Shown in pieces: positions 24,600-36,500 of a stretch of 64,000 bases of DNA. The position numbers were made by a program, and so were the translations under genes. Within the stretch, counting starts at the first letter, position 1. Every line of letters starts with the position of its first letter. Source of the DNA: Macrostomum hystrix (lineage: Eukaryota; Platyhelminthes; Macrostomidae); contig CATNEN010000014.1 of NCBI GenBank assembly GCA_950097015.1, forward strand, positions 186,001 through 250,000. Direction: 5' to 3'. The notes beneath the pieces were generated by a model. That model ran no database searches. It was not told where the DNA came from and worked only from the letters and a program-made list of their open reading frames with translations.

Positions 24600-27500
24600 A
24601 TGCACTGGAGTTTTCTCATCTTTGCCTTTGTTTCCGCTGTCCTGACGGATGAACGAAAAGTTGTCCATATTCTCTGCATAGTTTCTGACGCTCCAGAGTT
24701 CAGAATGGACAGAGACTATTTGAATTTCAGCTTTAAGTACGTCAATGTCAACCTCAGCCACTTGTTCCCGACCTTCCAGATGCAGTACCAACTAATCAGC
24801 ACTGATGGTGTAAGTTTGATGACACTTTTTAGCAACATTAGAGGGCAAATAGGATTTTTTTAGCCCCAAACTCATACCAAGCTTGAAATTGTGACAAATT
24901 ATAATATATTTTATAATATAGTATCGCGCCATTATGCAGTATTTTTGTTTTGAATAAGTGTGTCCGCTCCGTTACCGCTTGCTTTTATACTTCTAACTGT
25001 TGACAACTTCTCGGACAAAGTAGAGGCCGCCAATTTTTTTAGGCAAAGCCTCATTTTTGTTAAAATGAAGAGAAAAGCCACTACATTTTTTGTTTTTAAA
25101 CATTTAAAACCCTTTTTTCAGTCGGTGCTTCTCTGTCATCGATTTTTAATCAATATATCATTGATCGTTTTGATACTATGAGTATTTTAGAAGGTTCTTT
25201 TAAACTTACCATTCTGATTCACTTTTTGTCCCTTAAAGAAAACGTGTGTTTTTTTTAAACTTTGGATGCTTCGACTACTTTATTTTTTCATTTGTTCAGA
25301 CTCCAACGTTGCTTTGTGCTTTTACCGTGGCGAGACGAATAAAAAAGTTAGTCTTGTATAGAGTTTGATCGCTTTTGAAAATATTTTCTTGTTTATTCTC
25401 CCATTTAGAGCTCATTCATTTTGGTGCCCAGAACCCTAATTGACCTGCCATGACTCAGATGGACAGAAGAAGCCTGAATCCATATGAACACATCAGAAGT
25501 TGGACAGGAATTTTATTTCATTGGCGCTTGCAACTTGCAGCAAAAGTTGGGCAGCGCGGCCAAGGCCCTCATCGACGGCTACCTGCAGCCGCCAAACAAG
25601 GCGTTGGTGCTGGGCGCGGCCTTCTCCCACCAATCGCAGATCATAGCCGACATAGGCCAATACTACTACCTGCCTCAGGTAAGGCGTCAATAAGGTGCTT
25701 TACTGGCTAGGAGCCTCCTAGAAGCTATAGAAGTGCAGTAAAATGTTATCGCACACATTGTATCGCGCGTCCTTTTGCATAGGCTGTTTGCAGAAGCCAC
25801 TTTGAAGCTCAGAATTTGAAGGGCATGAAGTCTTAGGCTGAGGCTGAGCTACGAGCGCATGTTGCATAGGCTGTTTGCAGAAGCCACTTTGAAGCTCAGA
25901 ATTTGAAGGGCATGAAGTCTTAGGCTGAGGCTGAGCTACGAGCGCATGTTGCATAGACTGTTTGCAGAAGCCACTTTGAAGCTCAGAATTTGAAGGGCAT
26001 GAAGTCTTAGGCTGAGGCTGAGCTACGAGCGCATGTTGCATAGACTGTTTGCAGAAGCCACTTTGAAGCTCAGAATTTGAAGGGCATGTAGTCTTAGGCT
26101 GAGGCTGAGCTACGAGCGCATGTTGCATAGACTGTTTGCAGAAGCCACTTTGAAGCTCAGAATTTGAAGGGCATGAAGTCTTAGGCTGAGGCTGAGCTAC
26201 GAGCGCATGTTGCATAGACTGTTTGCAGAAGCCACTTTGAAGCTCAGAATTTGAAGGGCATGAAGTCTTAGGCTGAGGCTGAGCTACGAGCGCATGTTGC
26301 ATAGGCTGTTTGCAGAAGCCACTTTGAAGCTCAGAATTTGAAGGGCATGAAGTCTTAGGCTGAGGCTGAGCTACGAGCGCATGTTGCATAGACTGTTTGC
26401 AGAAGCCACTTTGAAGCTCAGAATTTGAAGGGCATGAAGTCTTAGGCTGAGGCTGAGCTACGAGCGCATGTTGCATAGGCTGTTTGCAGAAGCCACTTTG
26501 AAGCTCAGAATTTGAAGGGCATGAAGTCTTAGGCTGAGGCTGAGCTACGAGCGCATGTTGCATAGACTGTTTGCAGAAGCCACTTTGAAGCTCAGAATTT
26601 GAAGGGCATGAAGTCTTAGGCTGAGGCTGAGCTACGAGTGCATGTTGCATAGGCTGTTTGCAGAAGCCACTTTGAAGCTCAGAATTTGAAGGGCATGAAG
26701 TCTTAGGCTGAGGCTGAGCTACGAGCGCATGTTGCATAGACTGTTTGCAGAAGCCACTTTGAAGCTCAGAATTTGAAGGGCATGAAGTCTTAGGCTGAGG
26801 CTGAGCTACGAGCGCATGTTGCATAGACTGTTTGCAGAAGCCACTTTGAAGCTCAGAATTTGAAGGGCATGAAGTCTTAGGCTGAGGCTGAGCTACGAGC
26901 GCATGTTGCATAGGCTGTTTGCAGAAGCCACTTTGAAGCTCAGAATTTGAAGGGCATGAAGTCTTAGGCTTGTAATAGCTCAAGAGTCAAGCTGTGTGAG
27001 GTGCGAAGAAAAAGGTGAGCCCTCCAAGTAGGGCGAGACAGTATTTATATATTTGCCTCAACGTGCAACCGATACGATCAACGTGCGCGTGGGGGGCATG
27101 TACATAGTGAGCGAGAGTTAGTGATGCATGTACATATTAGATTGACCGGCAAAGCGATACGTGAGTGCTATTAGACTACGGCATGACAGTCCTCCTCAAG
27201 TGGATGAAAAATTATAGGGAATAAAATGAAAGAAGTAGTAGCAGGCAACAATATAATTGTTTTTAGAACAGTCCTTGTAACTTTAGTCTGTCAATCAAGC
27301 AATTCAGCTTCTGCGCAGGTCGGGTTCTCTGTAGTTCCTCTCTGGGTCCTTCGCCCGCCGGGGGTGGAGCCGGGCTGCGACTGGCTCCGCGAGCTCAGGG
27401 GCGTCGGGAGATTCGAGCGGCTGCTGATCGGACTGCTCAGGCTGCCCGGGCAGCCGCTTGACCTGCGTGGCGTGCCTGCGGCAGACGACGTCGTCGCGCT

Positions 27501-30500
27501 GCATGAGCAGAGAGTCGCCTTGCACCTCGGCCACGGTCCACGGCGCCGACTCGTAGAAGGCGTCGGTCTTTTGCCGGGACTGCTGGCGCCTGAGGACGCG
27601 GTCGCCGGCGCGAATGCCGTGGTCGGCGGCTCTGAAGCGTCGGTCGGCGTGCCGCTTCATAGCCTCCTTGGCCTGTCTGTCGCTGTCGGCAATGGCCGCT
27701 CGAGTCGCGTCGACGGGCTGCGAGTGTCGGAGACTCGGGATCACATCGTTGATCTGCCTGCCAAATAGCAGACTGGCCGGCGCGACGCCCGTGGAGCAGT
27801 GCGGAGTGCGTCTGTACGCTGCCAGGTACTCATCCAGGGCCAGTGTCCAGTCCCTGCCTTCGACGCTCGCTGCGCGGATAGCCTTGTTCAGCCCTTGATT
27901 GCACCGCTCCGTTGCGCCGTTGGCCTGAGGGTAGAGAGGCGTGATCCGATGGTGCCGTGCGCCCTGATCCATCAGGAAGCTGGTGAACTCGGCCGATGCG
28001 AAGGGTGGGCCATTGTCTGTGGTCACCTTTGTCGGCTGCCCGAAGATGCTAAACCACCGGCGTAGCACGTTGATGACGGCGGAGGCGGTGGTGCTGGCCA
28101 TGACCTCCACGAGCGGGAACCTGGAGAAGTGGTCCGTACAGACGAGCAGCGACTTGCCGTTTATCGGTCCGAGGAAGTCGAGCCCCAGCTCGAGCCAGGG
28201 GCCCTCCGGCAGTTCGGTCGGCTTTAGCGGCGTGGCTTTCGGTGAGGTCTCGCTGGTGCAGGTCAGGCAGCTGGTGCAGGCTGCTACGTGCGCCTCCACG
28301 GATGCTCGCATGCCTGGCCACCAGACCTTCGCTTGCAAGCGGTCGAGCGTTTTTTTGACGCCCTGGTGTCCCTGGTGGGCCAGCTGCATGCACCGGTATC
28401 GCAGAGTCGTCGGCATGTACAGCTGACTGCCGCGCAGCAGCAGGCCGTTCAGCTCGGATAGTTCGTGGGATACGCCATGGAGTCCCTGCAGACACGTGTC
28501 ACTCTTGTCCCATTGGTGGCCGCGGATGGCGTGTAGCGCTGCTTGTACCGTGCCGTCTCGTTCGGAGGCCGCCTTGATTGTGCCCAGGCTGATGGACACC
28601 GGAGTGGCAGCTTGGACTGCCGTGGCCACGTAGATCGCGTCCGCCTGCTCGCCGACGTTGTTTGGTGGCATTGGCAGCGGCTGGCGGCTCAGGACGTCAG
28701 ACGGGTTGCCGGCGCCGGGCTGGTACACGACCCGAAAGACAAGGTCTTGCAGTCGCAGCGCCATGCGCTCAATGCGGGGTGGCGGCCGAGACCCCGTGCT
28801 GAACAGGGATATCAGCGGCTTGTGGTCGGTGATGACCTTGAAACTGCCACCCCCGCTGAGGTAGTGGTAGAACTTCAGGCCGCCGTACTTCACCGCGAGG
28901 GCCTCTCGCTCCGTCTGGGAGTAGCGCTGCTCGGTCGGGCTGAGGCTGCGGCTCGCGTATGCCACCGGCCGCGTCGATCCGTCTGGCTGGACTTGGGCAA
29001 GGATGGCGCCGACACCCGTGGGGCTGGCGTCCACGATCAGCTGAGTCTGCAGCTCACTATTGAAGAATGCCAGCGCGTGGCTGCTGGCGATCGTCTGTTT
29101 GATGTCGTTGAATGCGGCCTCTTGCTTTTCGCCCCACGTCCACTCGGCGGCCTGCCTTGTCAGCTCGCGGAGTGGCCGGGCCCTGTCAGACAGGTTGCTG
29201 ATGAAGCGCGCCACGAAGGTGACGAGGCCGAGGAAGGAGCGCACCTCGGTTGCGTTGGTCGGCCGCTTGAAGTTGTTGATGGCCGCTACTTTCTCGGCGC
29301 TTGGGTGAATGCCGCATGCAGAGAGCCGCATGGCGAGAAAGTCGACCTCTGGTCGAGCGAAGCGGCACTTCTTGGGGTTCAATGTGATGTTGCTAGCCTT
29401 CAACCGGGCCAGGCAGTCTCGCAGGCGCTGGTTGTGCTCTTCAATGTTTTTCGCGTACACCAGGATGTCGTCGTGCACCCAGCGGACGCCGGGGAGGCCA
29501 CTCAGGACGGAGGTCATCACCCGCTGGAGGATCTCGGAGGCGGATGTGAAGCCCATGCAGAGCCGGCGCAGCCGCAGGAGCCCGATGGGTGAGGAGAACG
29601 TTAGCAGGTCTCTAGACTCCTCGGCGACTTCAATTTGGTGGAAGGCTTTGGCGACGTCCAGCTCCGAGAAATACGTCGCGCCCGCCATCTCGTCCGTCAC
29701 CTCTTCGAATATGGGTATAGGCTGCTTCTCTGGGATGACGTACTTGTTCACCTCGCGGAGGTCCTGGGTGATGCGAACCTCGCCCTGCTCGGCCTTTGGA
29801 ACTGCGACCATCCTGGAGCACCAGGCTGTTGGACCACGCACTCGTTCGACGATTCCCAGTGCCAGTTGATCTTCCAGCTCGTTGATTACAGCATTCCTTA
29901 GGTGAACGGGCACTCGGGATGGCGGCTGGCAGACTGGAGTGGCATCCGGCCTGAGCCTGATAGTGACGCTGACTCCCTTCACGCATCCGATGCCTTGAAA
30001 GCAGTCGCTGAATTCCGCCAGGATTGTCTGAAGTTGCAGCTGCTTGGGCAGGTGCTGGTCCTCACTGCTGGCCGGCTTAGCTAGGCTGGCCACCACCGCA
30101 GAGTTCGTGCTGACTTCAGGTCCGACTCTCAGCATGCCGAGCTTTGTGCTGGACGATCTTCCGAGAATCGGTGTGCAGTTGCTGCTGATGACGATGAAAT
30201 TGGCCTGCAATTCGCGGTGGTTCGCTCTGACAGTGAGCGTTGTTTGGCCGGCTGTCTTCGGTGGCTCGCTGGCACCAAGCGCAAAGACTGTGGTGCTGGA
30301 CGGCGAAAGCGGCGTGCCGGGCCGGCAGATTCTGTGGAACGTCGCCATGTCCAACACGTTGCAGCTCGCTCCGCTGTCGATCAGTGTGCGGACCGGACTG
30401 CCGTTGATTCTGATGACGAACTTGGCGCTGTCGTCCTTGCCGCTGAGCGTGCAGAACACCTCGTTGGGTGGTTGGTCGGCTGACTGGTCCTGCTCGGGCT

Positions 30501-33500
30501 GCAGTGAGTTAATCTTCGAGCGGCTGCTGAGGCAGGCCTTGGCCAGATGGTTGGCCTTGCCGCAGCTGCTGCATCGCTTGCCTTGCGCCCTGCTGCAGCT
30601 CTTGTGGCCCAGCTCGCCGCACCGGATGCACTTAGCAAATTGCTGCGACTCACGCGAAGGTTCCGGCAGCGGGTGGCGCTGGCGGCGCAGTTGCGCCACT
30701 TCCTCAGAGGCTGCCGCTGTCCTGGTCATGATGGCCGCCTGCTTCTCTGCTGCCTCGTGCGTCCTGGCCAGCTGGAGAGTGTCCGACAGGCTGATGTTGG
30801 GGATATTCAGCAGGCGCTTCCTCAGTGACTCGCTGCGACAGCTGGCCACGATTTGGTCCCTGATGAGCGACTGGCGGAGACCCTCGAACTTGCAGGCTTC
30901 CGAGGCGCTCCACAGTCTGCTGTGCCAAGCGTCTATGGATTCGCCTTCTTCCTGGAGACAGTGGCGAAACTGGTATCGAATGAAGACGACGTTATCGCGG
31001 CCTTGGAAGTGCGTGCTGAACTGTGCGATCAGCTGGTCGACCGTGGGCTCGGCTGCGGGCTCGCCTTCTTGTTGCTGCGACTGGGTGGCGATCTCGTTGT
31101 ACAGGTCGCTCACTTCTTTGCCTGCCGTATACAGAAGGATCTGGCGTTTCTGCGTCTCATCTTTGATGCCGGTTGCCGCCAGGTACCGCAGAAGGTTTGT
31201 CGACCACTCCTGCCAGCGCTTGCTTACAGAGTGAGGGTCGTCTCTGATGCTAAAGTGGGCTGGTGGAGGCAGTTGTAGGAAGGCCATGGTTCGGCCTTGC
31301 GACGCCAATGTAATAGCTCAAGAGTCAAGCTGTGTGAGGTGCGAAGAAAAAGGTGAGCCCTCCAAGTAGGGCGAGACAGTATTTATATATTTGCCTCAAC
31401 GTGCAACCGATACGATCAACGTGCGCGTGGGGGGCATGTACATAGTGAGCGAGAGTTAGTGATGCATGTACATATTAGATTGACCGGCAAAGCGATACGT
31501 GAGTGCTATTAGACTACGGCATGACAAGGCTGAGGCTGAGCTACGAGCGCATGTTGCATAGGCTGTTTGCAGAAGCCACTTTGAAGCTCAGAATTTGAAG
31601 GGCATGAAGTCTTAGGCTGAGGCTGAGCTACGAGCGCATGTTGCATAGACTGTTTGCAGAAGCCACTTTGAAGCTCAGAATTTGAAGGGCATGAAGTCTT
31701 AGGCTGAGGCTGAGCTACGAGCGCATGTTGCATAGGCTGTTTGCAGAAGCCACTTTGAAGCTCAGAATTTGAAGGGCATGAAGTCTTAGGCTGAGGCTGA
31801 GCTACGAGCGCATGTTGCATAGACTGTTTGCAGAAGCCACTTTGAAGCTCAGAATTTGAAGGGCATGAAGTCTTAGGCTGAGGCTGAGCTACGAGCGCAT
31901 GTTGCATAGGCTGCGCACACCTAAACTAATTACTATGGCTTTCTGTTGCCTTTTTAAGTTCTTTGTTCCAAACCGGTCTTAAAGGATCACGTTGAGTCCT
32001 TAAGCTACCAGCAAGCAAAACAGAGGTATATATTAACTTTGCTGAGTAGCACAGTAGCACAGTAGCACAGTGTGACCTTAAAATCGAAATATTCTAAAAG
32101 AGCTCTAGAAAACTCCAAACTCAAGTATATAATTTACCGCCAAAAAGGATACGATAGTGAAGGAGCAACAACCCCTCTAGTCTGTAATGTGATCTAAATT
32201 CAACTTCTCGAGATCTACTTTACCCCCCTCCCAAATCTTTTTTTCTGCTCACTGACTTGATTGTTCAGCGAGTAAACGAGCAGAGCAGATCTGATTCGAG
32301 CAGAAATTCTATGACTGAGAAGTCTCTAATTGCGGAAGCGACCTTTGAGTTATGCACGATTAACTATAAACCTGGGTAACTGACTCTCTGTCCTCAGATC
32401 GGCTTCTCAAACACATCCCCGCTGCTGAGCGACAAGTCCGCTTACCCCTTCTACATTCGCATGCCGGTCACGGGCAGCCTGTTTGTGGAGCCAACTGTGC
32501 GACTGCTCAACAGGTTCGGCTGGCGCAATGTCGGTCTCATCACAATGGACTTTGAGGTTGTGTACCCGGTAAGCAAAGCCTACATTCAATCAGAATTCTG
32601 TCAGTCAAATACCAGAGCACTCTATAAAATTAAGGACTTGATGGCGGAGCAAGTGCCATTGTTGCCAGTTAATTTAGGCAAGACTCAACTTAAGGCATGG
32701 AACTTTGCACTCGTAGTTTCATGTACTTGATTTGTTCGATGTCACATGACTTGTCCTGACAACTAATGGAGAAATAGAATAGCTAATGCATGCAGCAACT
32801 AACCCCTAACCCCTAATCGCTACTTCGACAGGGCATTCTACATGGCTGACTTCAATGTTTTCACAGGACAACATGAAAAATGCATATACTTCTTAGAGAC
32901 AATATTTGGACTAGTTCAGATTAGCATGGGGAATGGGAAGTTAATGAAATAAGGAAAGCCAGCTCTAACTCAAAACACATTGACGAACTGAAGGTGGCTC
33001 TATTGCTGGAGGCAGCTCTGGTGGAGAAGAACATCACCTACCAGAAGATGATCTACAGCGGTGATGTCACGGAAGCCATCCTCAACCTGCTGGTACGGAT
33101 GCAGACATTGATTAAAGCTGAACCATTCAGGACCCATCAGTCATTCAGGCACACCTCACCTTGCAGAAGAGCGATATCCGAATCTTTGTGGTTGTTCGAG
33201 CTGGAAATCAGGAGTATCCCGACAAGCGATTTGAATGCGTAGTAAGATTCTGCTTGGACTTCTGTGCTATAAATCTAATGGGCACTTTTGTCTTTAAAAG
33301 CAACATATTTTTTGTGAAAAACATTTTGACATACCTTGCATTTGTTAATAAGAAACACCAAATAATTTATTGAAACGATTTCGTTTCATTCGCTAAAATA
33401 CCAAGTTTCCTTTCCCAATGTAACCATCCTCTTAACAGCTAAAGCAGCTGGGTGTCTATGGGCCGAAGTATTTCTGGGTTCAGGTAGGCCTGCCATTCAC

Positions 33501-36500
33501 CGCCCAAGCCATGGTGGGGTCCTGCCCGGATTCGGACAGGGCTGAAAGTCTTGAGGGCTCCATCGAATCGGACACAGCAGTTATGGATTCTTCCATAGTG
33601 GAGACTCGCGTTGGTCCCGCTGAAAAGGTGAGCGCTGCAAGCATGCTTGTATATTTTTTTGCAATGTTAGAGTCATTTCGCGCAAAACCAAAGTCATATA
33701 TTTACCCTTGCATGATTAAAGCTAGACGTGCACTTCACCCATTTGTCAGACGCTTCCAGAGCTATTCAGCAAGTTTCTCGTCGAGTTCCCTGAACGTCAT
33801 GCCTATGCAATAATGAAGACTTTGTTCGGCTTCGATCTCCGCTTCGACTCGGTGATTTCGGCGGCCCTGGCGCTGAACAAGACGCTGCAGTCATGGAACT
33901 ACTCAGCCGAGCTGCAGTTTGGAAACTCATCATTCAAAACAGCCCTGCTGCAGAACATCCTGGAGTTGGACTTTGTGGGACTCTCTGTGAGTAGCGGACA
34001 TGGTCATATAGAAGCTTTTGGCTCAGAATTAATTTTGTGCAGAACAAAATTTTTTTTTCAGGGCAGGGTTATATTTGACAAAAATGGAGACCGAACACCC
34101 AAGGTCTTTTTGTACCAGCTGAGAAGTACGCCTCTCAAATATTTTTTGTTTTAGAATTAACTCGAATCTAAAAGCCAAGCAGACCCACCTTGCACTTTGC
34201 CAGACCTGACCAGGCGCCTGGTGGGCACGTTTGATCCCATAACGGGAGCCCTGAACTGGACCGCCGATCTGTGGTTCGCAGGTGAGCACGTTTTATCCTT
34301 CACGGGAGCCCTGAACTGGACCGCTGATCTGTGGTTCGCAGGTGAGCACGTTTGATCCCATCACGGGAGCCCTGAACTGGACCGCCGATCTGTGGTTCGC
34401 AGGTGAGCACGTTTTATCCCATCACGGGAGCCCTGAACTGGACCGCTGATCTGTGGTTCGCAGGTGAGCACGTTTGATCCCATCACGGGAGCCCTGAACT
34501 GGACTGCCGATCTGTGGTTCGCAGGTGAGCACGTTTTATCCCGTCACGGGAGCCCTGAACTGGACCGCTGATCTGTGGTTCGCAGGTGAGCCACTTTGGT
34601 GGCCTCTAGCTTTGCTTTGTTTTGTAGCGATTTTTTGCCCATAGTGGCCATCAAACGTAACTTTTTCATTGAAAAGTGCTGCATTCTCTGGCCTACTGTT
34701 AATAAACAGCTTATGTAACACAATTATTCACAGAAGTGGGCAGAACCAAAGGACTTGCAATTAGGTTAGTTGTGTTACATAGGAACGAATAGGAATAGGA
34801 ACTAGTCGAATAGGAACGCATATTCGAGTTGTTCTGCTGGTAAATTGGTTCAATAAATCATAGCTCTTCTGCTTGTCTTGCTTTGTGATTTTTCCAAAAT
34901 AATCTTGCTTTGCCGCCTGATCATTCGAGCCCGACCGTCTCAGATTCCAATCCGAAGAGTTAGCGGTAACCCCGTGGTAACAACCTGCGGGCTGAGTTTC
35001 GGGTCATAGTTTTATTTGCAGCAAGAAGCAGCCCGTGCTAATGAGCTCAGGCTCAGGTGAAATGCTTGGACCGAATCTGCGATTGGAGAAGGGGATGCGT
35101 TATTAACTCAGCCGATTCCAGCTACTCAGGTCATAATTATTCCCTGCTGATCATTATCATCCCAGTTTTACACTGAGAGCCTATTCAGTGCCTTAGTGAT
35201 TTGAGCTCGTGTTGCTAGGTGAGCGCTCTGGATATGCTCACCCCAGTAAAAACGTCGCGAACGGGTAGAGCCCGTTCACAGAATTGATTCCTAGCCTCGA
35301 AAGTGAACAAGATAACACAACCAAGATCTCTTTATTTTCTGTGCTGAACGCAGTAATGTCCATTGCTTCTAAAATGAAGGGATATAGAAAGCTGGAAAAC
35401 ATGTTCAGCCCATGGAAATCTTAAGATTGCTAAATCAGAAGGATGTTGAAAGGATAGGACACCAGACTGCATTTCTGCTTGAGTGGCAGCCAATGCTTCT
35501 GACTGACACTTAACAAGCTCGCATCCTTATTTGTTGAAGCTCGTGGGCTATGGACAACCGCCAAGGCGCACGCACGGATTAGCCGTGCTAATCTCTCTCT
35601 CTGGCCACAAAGCCCAAATCTATTCAAAATCGCAGATTCTCCAATCCAAAGATCTGCTAATAACGAATAAGTCCCCCTCCAAGCATTTTCATAATGATTG
35701 GTCCAAATCAATTCTGCACGTATTGATCAGATTGCAAGATTTTACCTGTTCTATTTAGCTAGAAAGTCAAAACTACGACAAAACACAAGGCTGGAGTACT
35801 TTCTAGCTATTAACTGACATTTTAATTTTGCGGTTTGAGATGAGTGCAGGCCCCAGTTTTTTACTTAGCTTTTGCTCAACCTGCTCTAGACATGCTTACT
35901 AGACGCGCATTATCCAGTTCTGTTCCAAGGCATGAACCAGTACAATCTAAAAAAATTAAGCTGTAATGAATTGTAATAAATAAAATGAACTGTAATGAAC
36001 CACCGCCGGCCAGGTGGCTCACCGCCAGTCGATGCACCTGATCTAAGAGTTGAGCAGCTGCAGCTGGGCACAGCGGGCATGGTCTCAATAACCACGGCCT
36101 CCTCAGTTGGCATTGCGCTGTCCGTGGCGGCGGTGGCAGTCAATTTTCACTTCAGGGAGCTGCGCCTCATCAAGATGAGCAGTCCTCTGGTGAACAATGT
36201 GATCGGCGCTGGTTGCCTCATGTGCTATGCGTCCTGCATAGTGATGGCCGTGAACTCCTACTGGCCAGTGAGCATTTTCAGGTGCTGGGCCCAGACGGCT
36301 CTGCTGACGCTCGGCTACTCCGCTGCATTCGGCGCCATGCTGGCCAAGACCTGGCGGGTGCACCGGATCTTCACCAACGTCAAGCTGCAAAGAGTGGTGA
36401 GTTACGTACCAAAATGAGCTTGCGTTTTGTTTTTTTGGTGGCACATTATGGTGTTGTTAGTCACGAAATTATTTTATGTCGCATACCTGACAGGCTATTC

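Larger units (their letters stand above)
26971..31526 (-). mobile_element. Ty3/gypsy LTR retrotransposon, structurally intact
   Basis: A complete 4556-bp element inserted on the minus strand in intron 2 of the GABA-B receptor gene. Two LTRs of 218 bp (26971-27188 and 31309-31526) look identical base for base. They begin TG and end CA. A 5-bp target duplication AGGCT flanks it (26966-26970 and 31527-31531). A purine-rich tract (reverse complement of 27189-27203, with GAGGAGGAC) precedes the 3' LTR. The segment just inside the 5' LTR reads TTGGCGTCGCAAGG on the element strand, the place of a primer-binding site; I did not assign the tRNA. A single open polyprotein fills the interior. Identical LTRs imply a recent insertion. 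Confidence 0.95.

Noticed and set aside
25718-26983. 421-codon minus frame as a secreted repeat protein
   Set aside because: It starts inside the LTR of a later insertion with a non-ATG codon, so it cannot be an ancestral gene; it is an intronic satellite.
28543-31278. Long plus-strand frames (for example 28543-29592 and 30044-31234)
   Set aside because: Antisense shadows of the retrotransposon polyprotein, a result of its high GC content.
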